Positions 51,746 to 60,607 of a stretch of 64,000 bases of DNA are shown one piece after another. Every line of letters begins with the position of its first letter. Position 1 is the stretch's first letter. The translations under genes and the position numbers were made by a program. The DNA comes from Saccharopolyspora erythraea NRRL 2338 (GTDB taxonomy: Bacteria > Actinomycetota > Actinomycetes > Mycobacteriales > Pseudonocardiaceae): contig NC_009142.1 in NCBI RefSeq assembly GCF_000062885.1, forward strand, positions 558,001 to 622,000, given 5' to 3'. The notes below the pieces were generated by a model, which worked only from the letters and a program-made list of their open reading frames with translations, did not search any database and had not been told where the DNA came from.

Positions 51746-52624
51746 TCAGTTCCGGGCGGTCTCGCGGGACTCCGCCCGCTCGGCCTCCGCCCAGCGGTCG
51801 GCCGCGGCGCGGTCCGCCGCCGCGGTGCGTCCGTCCGCAGTGGACACCGTCTCCGGGCTGCGCATTTGGAGCAGCCGGGCCACCTCGCTGCGCAGGTGGA
51901 CGAAGGTGTCGGACTCGCGGGTGGTGATCTGGTCGCGCTCGCTGCCGAGGTCGACCGGGATGTCGGCCACGATCGAGGCGGGCGACTTCGACAGCACGAA
52001 CACCCGGTCGGCGAGGTAGATGCTCTCGTCGATGTCGTGGGTGACCAGCAGGACCGTGCTGTCGAACTGCCTGCGCACCCGCAGCAGCAGGTCCTCCAGC
52101 TCGAAGCGGGTCTGCGCGTCCACCGAGGCGAACGGCTCGTCCATGAGCAGCAGCGCCGGGCGGCACGCCAGCGCGCGGGCGATCGACACCCGCTGCTGCA
52201 TGCCGCCGGAGAGCTGCCACGGGTACTTGCGGGCCGCGCCGGACAGGCCGACCCACTCCAGCACCTCGTCGGCCCGCTCGTGGCGCTGGGCCTTGCTCAG
52301 TCCCCTGGAACGCAGCGGGAACTCGACGTTGGCGCGCACCGACAGCCACGGGAACAGCGAGCGGCTGTAGTCCTGGAACACCACGGCGAGGTCCGACGGC
52401 ACGCCCTGCACCAGGTCGCCGTGCAGGCGCACCTCGCCGCTGCTCGGCGTGAGCAGGCCGGAGATCGCGCGCAGCAGGGTGGACTTGCCGCAGCCGGAGG
52501 GACCGACGATGCACGCCAGCTCGCCCGCCTCGACCTTGAACGACAGCTCGTCGATGGCGAGGTTCGCACCGGCGCCCGTCCCGTAGCGGTGTCCGACGCC
52601 GGAGACGTCCAGCATGGTCACCAT
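51746..52624 (-). CDS. ABC importer ATPase (SsuB/TauB/NrtD type)
   Basis: A 292-residue ATPase with Walker A GPSGCGKST, signature LSGGMQQRVSIARAL, Walker B ALLLMDEPFASVDAQTR and the H-loop LVTHDIDESIYLADRV. The C-terminal 40 residues are an acidic Ala/Arg/Glu tail. ATG 52624 follows AGGAGG by 5 bases, 1 base after the permease stop. It is the last gene of an SBP-permease-permease-ATPase operon for a small organic solute. Confidence 0.93.
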   Translation of the reverse strand: MVTMLDVSGVGHRYGTGAGANLAIDELSFKVEAGELACIVGPSGCGKSTLLRAISGLLTPSSGEVRLHGDLVQGVPSDLAVVFQDYSRSLFPWLSVRANVEFPLRSRGLSKAQRHERADEVLEWVGLSGAARKYPWQLSGGMQQRVSIARALACRPALLLMDEPFASVDAQTRFELEDLLLRVRRQFDSTVLLVTHDIDESIYLADRVFVLSKSPASIVADIPVDLGSERDQITTRESDTFVHLRSEVARLLQMRSPETVSTADGRTAAADRAAADRWAEAERAESRETARN

Positions 52625-52625
52625 G

Positions 52626-53423
52626 TCAACCTCCTACCTTCGCCGTCTGCGAGGGTTGCCAGTTCAGCACCTTGCGTTCCACCGCCAGGAGCACCGTGTT
52701 GAGCGCGTAGCCGAGGACGCCGAGCAGGACGATGCCCGTCCACATCCCGGGCAGGTCGAACTGCTGCTGGCTGTTCACCAGCTGGTAGCCGATGCCGTTG
52801 GTGGAGCCCACCAGCTCGGAGACGACCATCAGCACCAGGGCCAGCGACAGGCTCACGCGCAGCCCGGCGAAGATCTTGGGCATCGCGGCGGGAAGCACCA
52901 CCCCGAACACCCACTGCACGGGGGGAATCCGGAACGACCGCGCGGTGTCCACCTTGACCTGGTCGACCGAGCGGACACCGTCCACGGTGTTCAGCAGGAT
53001 CGGCCACACCACGCCGAAGACGATCACCGTGATCTGCATGGACGTGCCGATGCCCAGCAGCACCATGAAGACCGGCACCAGCACCGGCGGGGGAATTGCC
53101 CGGACGAAGGCGAACAGCGGGCCGAAGTAGTCCATCGCCGTACGGGACCGGCCGAGCGCGGTGCCGATGCCGACGCCGACCACCACCGCGATCAGCCAGC
53201 CCGCGGCGATGCGCCCGATGCTGGCCAGCAGGTCGGAGAAGACCACGTCGCTGAGGAACAGCGAGGACGCCGGGCCGGAGAACCACTTCACCGCGGCCGT
53301 CGCCACGATCTCGCTGGGCGGCGGGAAGAACGGGCTGCTTGCGAGCCTGGTCACCAGCTCCCAGACCAGCACGGCGCCTACGAACACCACCCAGCGGTGC
53401 AGGAAACCACGCACCTGGCTCAT
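52626..53423 (-). CDS. ABC importer permease 2
   Basis: A 265-residue BPD_transp_1 permease with about six helices. It shows the EAA-loop segment (DTARSFRIPPVQWVFGVVLP) and FAFVRAIPPPVLVPVFMVLL, as in SsuC/TauC. ATG 53423 overlaps the stop of a 25-codon ORF (ATGA). It differs from permease 1 in sequence, so the two should form a heterodimer. Confidence 0.92.
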   Translation of the reverse strand: MSQVRGFLHRWVVFVGAVLVWELVTRLASSPFFPPPSEIVATAAVKWFSGPASSLFLSDVVFSDLLASIGRIAAGWLIAVVVGVGIGTALGRSRTAMDYFGPLFAFVRAIPPPVLVPVFMVLLGIGTSMQITVIVFGVVWPILLNTVDGVRSVDQVKVDTARSFRIPPVQWVFGVVLPAAMPKIFAGLRVSLSLALVLMVVSELVGSTNGIGYQLVNSQQQFDLPGMWTGIVLLGVLGYALNTVLLAVERKVLNWQPSQTAKVGG

Positions 53424-53497
53424 GACGCCTCCTGTGTCCTGCGGGGCACCCGCACCCGGTCGGCTTCCATGAGCGGAGAGGCGGGAGTGTCGCTCAT
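53420..53497 (-). CDS. 25-codon ORF between the two permeases
   Basis: A short frame (MSDTPASPLMEADRVRVPRR then TQEAS) that overlaps permease 1's stop and permease 2's start by ATGA on both sides. Its last codons, QEAS, and the GGAGGCGTCATGA junction repeat those at the end of permease 1. It may be a leader that couples translation, or a remnant of a duplication. No family is known. Confidence 0.5.
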   Translation of the reverse strand: MSDTPASPLMEADRVRVPRRTQEAS

Positions 53498-54261
53498 GAC
53501 GCCTCCTGCCCGACGATGCTCCAGCGCAGCCCGCGCTTGTGCACCGCCTCCAGCGCCTCGTTGATCGCGAAGCCGATGACCCCGGCGACGAGCGTGCCCG
53601 CCAGCACCAGGTCCATCCGGCCCGCACCGGTGCTCGCGTCCAGCACGAAGCTGCCCAGGCCGCTGGTGCCTCCGGCCAGGAACTCGGTGCTGACCACCAG
53701 GATCAACGCCACCGCGGCCGACATCCGCACACCGGTGAGCACGAACGGCGCCGAGTTCGGCAGCGCCACGCTGAACAGCACCCGCGCCCGGCCCAGGCCG
53801 AACGAGCGGGCCGTCTCCACCATGACCGGGTCCATCTCGTCGAGCGCGTAGATGGTGTTGAACAGGATCGGCCACACCGACGCGTAGACGGCGAGCGAGA
53901 TCTTGGTGTTGGGCCCGCTGCCGATCAGCACCAGCGCCAGCGGGATCAGCGCCACCGACGGGATGGGGCGCAGGAACTCGATGATCGCCCTGGTCGCCAC
54001 CCGCACCGCCGGGACGCTGCCGAGCAGCAGGCCCGCGGGCACCGCGATGACGACCGAGATGCCCAGTGCGATGGCCCACGCCAGCACGCTGGCGATCACG
54101 TCGAGCAGGAACATGCGGTCGCCGAGCAGTTCGGCCAACCGCACCAGCACCAACGACGGCGGCGGCAGGTACTGCTGCGGGACCGGGCCGAGGCGGCTGA
54201 ACGCCTCCCACACCGCGAAGAAACCGAGCAGGCCCACGAGCCCGCGAATCACTCGTGCCAT
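53494..54261 (-). CDS. ABC importer permease 1
   Basis: A 255-residue permease with about six helices, FLRPIPSVALIPLALVLIGS and the EAA-type loop VETARSFGLGRARVLFSVAL. It starts one base after the binding-protein stop. Operon order and overlaps show co-translation with the rest of the importer. Confidence 0.92.
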   Translation of the reverse strand: MARVIRGLVGLLGFFAVWEAFSRLGPVPQQYLPPPSLVLVRLAELLGDRMFLLDVIASVLAWAIALGISVVIAVPAGLLLGSVPAVRVATRAIIEFLRPIPSVALIPLALVLIGSGPNTKISLAVYASVWPILFNTIYALDEMDPVMVETARSFGLGRARVLFSVALPNSAPFVLTGVRMSAAVALILVVSTEFLAGGTSGLGSFVLDASTGAGRMDLVLAGTLVAGVIGFAINEALEAVHKRGLRWSIVGQEAS

Positions 54262-54262
54262 G

Positions 54263-55282
54263 TCAGTTCTGGGGCGGGGTGGCGATCATGGCCTTGACGT
54301 CGACGTCCTTCTGGATGTAGCCGAACTCGCGCATCAGCCGCGGCACGCGCTCCAGGCGGGTGGCGTCGACGCGGGTGTGCATGTTGAGCAGGCCCATCAC
54401 CGCGGCGGTCTCGGCGTCGACCTTGGCGAACGTCGGCAGCAGCGGCTCGATCTTGCTGCGGTCCTGCGCCTCGTCGGTCGCCGCCTGCATGGCGCGGTGG
54501 AACGCCGCGACGGTGTTGGGGTTCTGGTCGGCGAAGTTCGCGGTGGAGACGTAGCCGCCGAGCGGGATGTCCTGCAGCGGACCGGTGGCGGCGTCGACGA
54601 CCGGCACGGCCTTGGTGTCGCGCGCGGCGAGCGTGAGGAACGGCTCGACGAGGAACGCCGCGTCGACGTGGCCCTGGCGAAGCTGCTCGGGCATGTTGGG
54701 GAACCCGATCGGAGCCCACTCGACCCGGCTGAAGTCCACGCCGTGCGCGCGCATCGTTGCCTGCACCATCAGCTGGGAGATGGTGCCCATGCCGCTGATC
54801 GCGATCTTCTTGCCCGCGAGGTCGGCGGCGGTGCGCACCGGCGAACCCGGAGCCGTCATGATCATGATCGTGTTCGGGGTGGCCGACGCGCAGTCGGCGA
54901 CGATCTTGAGCTGGGCGACGCCGCTGGCCTGGGCGGCGAAGATCGGCACGTAGGAGCTGAAGGTGATGTCGTAGTCGCCGCCGATGGCGGCGTTGAGCGC
55001 GGAGGCACCGTCCTTGGCGGTGACGATCTCGACGTTGAGGCCCTCGCGCTGGAAGTGGCCGTTCTTGACGGCCAGGTGCAGGGGCGCGATCTCGCTCGTC
55101 GCCAGCGCGCCGACCTTGAGGTTGGCCTTCTCCAGTCCGCCGGGGCCGCTCTGCCCGGCGTTCTCGGAGCCGCCGAGGAGCCCGCAACCGCTGGTGCCCA
55201 TCAGTGCACCGGCCGTCACCACGCCGCCTGCCAGCTTCAGTAGGTTTCTGCGTGGGATCCCTCCACCGGGGAACGGGCTCAT
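54263..55282 (-). CDS. ABC importer solute-binding lipoprotein (SsuA/THI5-like)
   Basis: A 339-residue binding protein. The signal carries twin arginines (GIPRRNLLKLAGG) and a lipobox-like TSGC, so it is probably a Tat-exported lipoprotein. The mature NMT1/SsuA-like fold shows LKVGALATSEIAPLHLAVKN, GDYDITFSSYVPIFAAQASG, GKKIAISGMGTISQLMVQA and HVDAAFLVEPFL. AAGGAGG precedes ATG 55282. The family takes sulfonates, nitrate, pyrimidine precursors or aromatic acids; I cannot assign the ligand. No TPP riboswitch is seen upstream. Confidence 0.9.
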   Translation of the reverse strand: MSPFPGGGIPRRNLLKLAGGVVTAGALMGTSGCGLLGGSENAGQSGPGGLEKANLKVGALATSEIAPLHLAVKNGHFQREGLNVEIVTAKDGASALNAAIGGDYDITFSSYVPIFAAQASGVAQLKIVADCASATPNTIMIMTAPGSPVRTAADLAGKKIAISGMGTISQLMVQATMRAHGVDFSRVEWAPIGFPNMPEQLRQGHVDAAFLVEPFLTLAARDTKAVPVVDAATGPLQDIPLGGYVSTANFADQNPNTVAAFHRAMQAATDEAQDRSKIEPLLPTFAKVDAETAAVMGLLNMHTRVDATRLERVPRLMREFGYIQKDVDVKAMIATPPQN

Positions 55283-55957
55283 GAAGTCCTCCTTGCATCG
55301 GGTGCGACGTGGGGGTTCTCGGGTCGGCCGCCAACGGGTCGCGGGAAAGGCGGGACGACCTGCGTCCAGATGCACCTCATGCGCGCGCGCGACGCGACGG
55401 CACTCGTGCCGCGCGGGAATGGGCCAGGAGCCGGCGGGCGACCGGACTGCTGCCGGCGGTCGTCAGCCGGCGCGTGCGGAGCGGTGCCGCTGCGGGGCGG
55501 CGGACCATCGCTTCTCCAACGGACCTGGCGGGGCGGGGTGCAGGGCAACTGTAGAAGGTTGGACCACTTGCGACAACCAGCTGTCACCAGGACGTTGTCA
55601 CATAGGCACGAGGTGAGGGCTACGCCACTCATCCGTGTGAGGCAGACTCGCTCTAGGGGCCTGACTTGTGACGGCCAGTTAAGTATAGTCTCGCCCGTCG
55701 AGGTGAACCTGCCTCTGCTTCGGGGGAAGTAACAGGTTGTGATCAGGGAGCGTGATGGCAAGCCCGGCTAGGAGCGTCAGGGTCGTCCGCGGCCCGGCGG
55801 GCACTGTCGGAGCTCCGACGGCCCACTGGTCCGCACGTCGACCCGGGAGCCGCCGTCGGGGACCGGCTCTGACCACGACCATCCGCACCTGCCACCCACG
55901 TACGGGCCACTAGCCGTGGTGGGCAGGCAGACGTCCGCCGCAGCGCAGGAAAAAGGG
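55283..55957. other. Divergent promoter region between ABC operon and conservon
   Basis: A 675-bp spacer with no convincing gene. A TATAGT at about 55683-55688 in an AT-richer patch is a candidate -10 for the conservon. GTTGTCACATAGGCAC near 55594 lies in a possible divergent control region. No riboswitch signature was found. Confidence 0.45.
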
Positions 55958-58900
55958 ATGCTCAACAACGACCCCGGCACCGGAGGCAGACAGGACCGTC
56001 GCGTGGAGGCGCAGGACCCGCACAGCAAGCGCTGGTGGCTGCGCAACTGGCGTCTGCGCACCAAGATGGCGGCCGTGCTGCTGGTCCCGACCTTGGCGGC
56101 ACTCGGCGTCGGAGGCATCCGCGTCTACGACGGCATGTCCACCGCCGACCGCCTCAACACCATCGTCGAGCAGGTGGAGCTGGCCCAGCGCACCGCCGAC
56201 ATCACCCACGAGCTCCAACGCGAGCGCGACCACGCCGTGGTGCAGACCGCCAGCGGCGGCGCCGACCGCGTCCCCTACGACGACCAGGCGCGCCGCGTCG
56301 ACGACGCCATCGCCCGGTTCCGGCTGCCCGAGTCGGAGCTGGAGGACTTCACGCCGAAGGTGCGCGAGGCCTACCAGAGCGCGCTCAACCGGCTGAGCAG
56401 CCTCAACTCGCTGCGCGCCATCGTCAACCGCGGCTTCACCGACTCCCAGACGCTGGTCGCCTACAACTCGGTCGTCGAGAGCGTGCTGAACGTCCCCCGC
56501 GCGGTCTCCTCGGGTGCGGCCAACACCCAGCTCACCCAGAGCGCGTGGGCCGCCGAGTCGATCAGCCGCGCCAAGGAGTACCTGGCCCAGCAGCGTTCCA
56601 TCCTGCTCTCGGCCGGTATCCGCAACGAGTTCTTCACCGGCCAGGTCGCCCAGATGCGCGAGGCCGACGCCCGGTTCGAGGCCGCGTTCACCGAGTTCGA
56701 GAACGTCGCGTCGCCCGCCCAGCGCGAGCTCTACGCCGCGCGCGTGGCCGGTGCCGCGGTCGACGACTCCGAGCAGATCAAGCAGTACGCGCTCATCAAC
56801 GCCGAGAACGACCGCGCGCTGAACATGAACCCGGGTGAGTGGGGCGCGGCCTCGGGCACCCGCGGTGACCTGCTGCGCGGCGTCGAGGAAGAGGTCCTCG
56901 GCGAGTTCCACGACACCGCCAAGCAGTACGCCGACGCCGCGTGGTGGTCGATGCTGCGCGACGGCGCGCTGATCGTCCTGCTGCTGCTGGTCGCCTTCGC
57001 GGTCGCCTCGTACATCGCCCGCTCGATGCTGCGGCCGCTGCGCACCCTGCGCTACGGCGCGCTGGAGATCGCCGAGCAGAGCCTGCCGCAGGCGATCAAG
57101 CAGGTGAACGAGAATCCCAGCGGCGCGAGCTCGGTCACGGTGCCACCGGTGCCGGTGCACACCCGCGAGGAGATCGGCCAGGTCGCGCGGTCCTTCGACG
57201 CGGTCCACCAGCAGGCGCTGCGGCTGGCCTCCGAGCAGGCGCTGCTGCGGACCAACGTCAACGACCTGTTCGTCAACCTGGCCCGCCGCAGCCAGACGCT
57301 GGTGCAGCGCCAGCTCTCGCTGATCGACCGGCTGGAGCAGGACGAGCAGGACCCGGACCAGCTCAGCAGCCTCTTCGAGCTGGACCACCTGGCCACCCGC
57401 ATGCGGCGGAACAACGAGAACCTGTTGATCCTCGGCGGTACCGACCTCACCCGGCGGATGATGCGCCCGGTGCCGCTGTCGGAGGTCGTCGGCGCCGCGG
57501 TGTCGGAGGTCGAGCAGTACGCGCGGATCGCCATCGCCGAGTCGCCGGACCTGGCGATCCAGGGCCGCGTGGTCAACGACTTCGTGCACCTGATCGCCGA
57601 GCTGCTCGAGAACGCCACGGTGTTCTCCAACCCCGACACCGAGGTCACCGTCCGCACCGCCTACCGCAGGCAGGAACTGGTCATCGAGATCCGCGACCGC
57701 GGCGTCGGCATCGACGACGAGGAGATCGACGAGATCAACGACCGGCTCACCCGGCCGCCGGAGGTCGACGTCGCGGTGTCGCGGCGGATGGGCCTGTTCG
57801 TCGTCGGCCAGCTCGCGCGCAGGCACAACATCGGCGTCCAGCTGCAGAACAACGGCGACCTCGAAGGCGGTGTCACCGCGACGGTGCACCTGTCCGGCGA
57901 GTACGTCGTGCAGCTCACCGCCGACGGCCCGCGCCCGATGCCCGACATCGGCCGCCCGGTCGGTGGCGACGAGCCCAAGCGCGACCCGCTCAGCGAGACC
58001 GGTACCCACCTCGGCCTGGCCGCGGCCTTCGGCAGTCGCGGCGGCGCGGCCGACCGCGGAGTCGACGCGCCGACCGAGCGCGCTCCGCTGCCACCGCTGA
58101 ACTTCGACTCGCCCGGCGCCCCGGCACCGAGCGCTCCCGCCCCGAGCAGCAACGGCTTCGACCCCAGCGGCGGACCGCTTCCGCAGCGCAGGAAGGAAAG
58201 CCCGGCCGCGCAGGAGGCCGAGGAGCAGGAGCCCGTCGAGGACCTGCCCGGCAACTACTCCTTCCAGGTCTCATCCGGCGGTTCTTTCGGCGCGACCGAC
58301 ATCCCGAAGTGGGAGGATGACGCCGAGGCGTCCACGGACGACGACGTTCGTGCCGAGCAGTGGCCCAGCGCGGAAAGCGCTGCCGCCGCCGAGGATCGCG
58401 AGCTCCCGGCGGCGTTCGACGGCCAGTGCGGTGTTCCCGCGCAGGAGGAAGAGGAATCTCCCAGCCTGTTCCACAGCCCCTTCGAGGCCGAGAAGACCGC
58501 GACGTTCGAGGCCGCCAGGCCGGACCCGGACTCCGATGGCGCCGACCAGAACGGAACACGACCGGCGCCGGACGCCCCGCTGGCAGCGGGAGCGACCCAG
58601 GACGCGCAAGACGCTCCGGGGGAGCTCCGCGCTTCGACAGCATCCGACTACGAGACGGAAGGCCAACCGCCGGCGGTCGACACGCAGCCGAAAGGGGCCT
58701 CCTGGGACATGGACGACGCGCCGACGCAACGTCTGCCCATCTACGAAGCGGTGCTGTCGCAGTGGTTCCGCGAGTCCGATGTGGACGAAGGCGGCTCGCC
58801 GCTCGGCGACTCGCTGAGCTCCGGTGGAGGGCAGCCACCGCGCCCGGCCCGGCAGGAGGCTCCCGCCGAGCCGCCGTCGGTGGCCGACGGCGAGCAGGCG

Positions 58901-59344
58901 CTGCAGGCGCGGCGCGCCGCGGAGCCCGAGTCGGAGACCGGTGAGCTCCGCGCCACCGGCGCGTCCGGACCCGGCGGGGAGACCGGCGAGTTCCCCGAGG
59001 AACTGCTCGCGCCCACCGGGCCGCGGGATCCGGGCTGGGGCTCGGCCGACGTCGGCTGGCAGGCGGCCGAGGCCCTCGTGCAGCAGAGCCAGCAGGTCCA
59101 GGAGACGACCTCGGCCGGCCTGCCCAAGCGGGTGCCGAAGTCGAACCTGGTGCCGGGATCGGCCGCACCGCGACCGCAGTCCCCAGCGCCGGCAAAGCCG
59201 GCCACGACACGGTCGCCGGATGCCGTGCGTGGTCGCATGTCGAACTTCCAGCAGGGCATCCGCCGAGGTAGGCACGCCAAGGCCGACCCGGTCTCGACAG
59301 AACCGCCCCGCTCGATTCCGAGCCGTCATGAGGAGCAGGAGTGA
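55958..59344 (+). CDS. cvnA: Conservon histidine kinase-like protein with nitrate/nitrite-sensing domain
   Basis: A 1128-residue membrane protein. The first helix is MAAVLLVPTLAALGVGG. An extracellular NIT domain (about 60-330) begins STADRLNTIVEQVELAQRTA. The second helix is DGALIVLLLLVAFAVASYIA, then HAMP, a helical region (RTNVNDLFVNLARRSQTLVQ) and a HATPase_c domain (ELLENATVFSN, IRDRGVGIDDEE, GLFVVGQLARRHNIGVQL). From about residue 690 on is a long acidic, Pro/Ser-rich, probably disordered tail. ATG 55958 is chosen over GTG 55916. In Streptomyces CvnA works with CvnB-D as a membrane G-protein-like complex. It overlaps cvnB (GTGA). Confidence 0.92.
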   Translation: MLNNDPGTGGRQDRRVEAQDPHSKRWWLRNWRLRTKMAAVLLVPTLAALGVGGIRVYDGMSTADRLNTIVEQVELAQRTADITHELQRERDHAVVQTASGGADRVPYDDQARRVDDAIARFRLPESELEDFTPKVREAYQSALNRLSSLNSLRAIVNRGFTDSQTLVAYNSVVESVLNVPRAVSSGAANTQLTQSAWAAESISRAKEYLAQQRSILLSAGIRNEFFTGQVAQMREADARFEAAFTEFENVASPAQRELYAARVAGAAVDDSEQIKQYALINAENDRALNMNPGEWGAASGTRGDLLRGVEEEVLGEFHDTAKQYADAAWWSMLRDGALIVLLLLVAFAVASYIARSMLRPLRTLRYGALEIAEQSLPQAIKQVNENPSGASSVTVPPVPVHTREEIGQVARSFDAVHQQALRLASEQALLRTNVNDLFVNLARRSQTLVQRQLSLIDRLEQDEQDPDQLSSLFELDHLATRMRRNNENLLILGGTDLTRRMMRPVPLSEVVGAAVSEVEQYARIAIAESPDLAIQGRVVNDFVHLIAELLENATVFSNPDTEVTVRTAYRRQELVIEIRDRGVGIDDEEIDEINDRLTRPPEVDVAVSRRMGLFVVGQLARRHNIGVQLQNNGDLEGGVTATVHLSGEYVVQLTADGPRPMPDIGRPVGGDEPKRDPLSETGTHLGLAAAFGSRGGAADRGVDAPTERAPLPPLNFDSPGAPAPSAPAPSSNGFDPSGGPLPQRRKESPAAQEAEEQEPVEDLPGNYSFQVSSGGSFGATDIPKWEDDAEASTDDDVRAEQWPSAESAAAAEDRELPAAFDGQCGVPAQEEEESPSLFHSPFEAEKTATFEAARPDPDSDGADQNGTRPAPDAPLAAGATQDAQDAPGELRASTASDYETEGQPPAVDTQPKGASWDMDDAPTQRLPIYEAVLSQWFRESDVDEGGSPLGDSLSSGGGQPPRPARQEAPAEPPSVADGEQALQARRAAEPESETGELRATGASGPGGETGEFPEELLAPTGPRDPGWGSADVGWQAAEALVQQSQQVQETTSAGLPKRVPKSNLVPGSAAPRPQSPAPAKPATTRSPDAVRGRMSNFQQGIRRGRHAKADPVSTEPPRSIPSRHEEQE

Positions 59345-59772
59345 ACGGGTCCGTCCAGCAACCCATGAGCAGCAACAGCTTCAGTTGGCTGATCACCGAT
59401 TTCGTGCGCCGCGTCCCGGGCGTCGCGCACTCCGTGGTGGTCTCCGCGGACGGCCTGTTGCTGGCAGGCTCCCAGGGACTGCCGCGCGACCGCGCCGAGC
59501 AGCTGTCCGCCGTCGCCTCCGGGCTGGTCAGCCTCACCCAGGGCGCGGCGCGCTGCTTCGAGGCCGGTGATGTCACCCAGACCGTCGTGGAGATGGAGCA
59601 GGGCTACCTGTTCCTGATGTCGATCAGCGACGGTTCGTGCCTCGCGGTGCTGGCCGCGCCGAACGCCGACATCGGTCTGGTGGCCTACGAGATGACGCTG
59701 CTCGTGGAGCGGGTCGGCCGGCAGCTCACCCCGGAGCTGCGCGCCCAGCTCCAGGGCATGGGTCGACGGTGA
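59341..59772 (+). CDS. cvnB: Roadblock/LC7 protein CvnB
   Basis: A 143-residue roadblock-fold protein: NSFSWLITDFVRRVPGVAHS, VVVSADGLLLAGSQGLPRDR, LSAVASGLVSLTQGAARCFE and VLAAPNADIGLVAYEMTLLV. Roadblock proteins act as GTPase partners. GTG 59341 overlaps cvnA and follows AGGAGCAGGA. The order A-B-C-D is intact. Confidence 0.94.
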   Translation: MNGSVQQPMSSNSFSWLITDFVRRVPGVAHSVVVSADGLLLAGSQGLPRDRAEQLSAVASGLVSLTQGAARCFEAGDVTQTVVEMEQGYLFLMSISDGSCLAVLAAPNADIGLVAYEMTLLVERVGRQLTPELRAQLQGMGRR

Positions 59773-59803
59773 CTTACGCCGAGCAGGCTGAGGGGAGCTC
59801 GCC

Positions 59804-60607
59804 ATGAACGCCGGTTCCGATCCCAGCTGGGACGGTGACCTGTTCCGCCTCTACAACAAGAGGCTGAGCGCCGACTCCTGGCAGGAAGACTTCGTCGACG
59901 ACCAGCAGGAATCCGCGGGCGACGGCGTGAGCGACTACAGCCGGGCGCTCTTCGGCGGGCCGGGCGCGGACCTGTTCGGCTCGGGCTATTCCGGTTCCGG
60001 TTACTCGAACTCGGGCTATCCGGGTTCGGGCCACTCGGGTTCGGGTTACTCCGCCGCGTCGGCCGAGGGCGGTGACGACCGCCGGTACGACAGCGGTCCG
60101 TCGTCGATGTCGATGCCCTCGATCTCCTCGACGTCGATGCCCTCGGTCTCGATGCCGTCGATCTCGCAGCCGATGTCGCCGATCTCGCAGTCCATGCCGT
60201 CGATCTCCGGGTCCATGCCCGCGATCCGCGGCGGCGACGGGCCTGCCTCCGACGAGGGCGCGGGCGAGACCGGGTCGCTGGTGCGTCCCTACGCCCGCAC
60301 CCGCGGGCGCACCCGCACCGATTATGATCTTGCTATTGAGACGCTGGTCTCCACCAGCGAGCGCGGACGCGCGCAACCCGCCGCGTCCTCGCCAGAGCAC
60401 CGCTCCATCTCGGAGCTGTGCATGGAGGCCCGCTCGGTGGCAGAGGTGGCCGCACACCTGCGCCTGCCCCTCGGCGTGGTGCGGGTGCTGATCGGTGACA
60501 TGGCCGGTCTGGGCCTGGTCCTGATTCACGAAAGTGGCATGGTCGTGGGGGATCGGCCGTCCATGGAGTTCTTGGAAAGGGTGCTCAGTGGGCTTCGCAG
60601 GCTCTGA
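59804..60607 (+). CDS. cvnC: DUF742 protein CvnC with low-complexity N-terminus
   Basis: A 267-residue protein. The C-terminal 105 residues are the normal DUF742 domain (VRPYARTRGRTRTDYDLAIE, HRSISELCMEARSVAEVAAH, LRLPLGVVRVLIGDMAGLGL). The first 160 residues are unusual: GSGYS-type repeats (about 62-84), then many MPSIS/SMPSV units (about 100-145). Typical CvnC proteins are about half this size. AGGGGAG lies upstream of the ATG. The end overlaps cvnD by 20 bases. Confidence 0.88.
   Translation: MNAGSDPSWDGDLFRLYNKRLSADSWQEDFVDDQQESAGDGVSDYSRALFGGPGADLFGSGYSGSGYSNSGYPGSGHSGSGYSAASAEGGDDRRYDSGPSSMSMPSISSTSMPSVSMPSISQPMSPISQSMPSISGSMPAIRGGDGPASDEGAGETGSLVRPYARTRGRTRTDYDLAIETLVSTSERGRAQPAASSPEHRSISELCMEARSVAEVAAHLRLPLGVVRVLIGDMAGLGLVLIHESGMVVGDRPSMEFLERVLSGLRRL

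Noticed and set aside
55283..55700. TPP or other riboswitch upstream of the SsuA/THI5-like binding protein
   Set aside because: None of the conserved THI-box blocks seen at 1565 and 8651 occurs here.
55910..58009. A 699-codon minus-strand open frame across cvnA
   Set aside because: It is a shadow of the kinase-like gene; repetitive Leu/Val/Gly/Asp content and no start signal.
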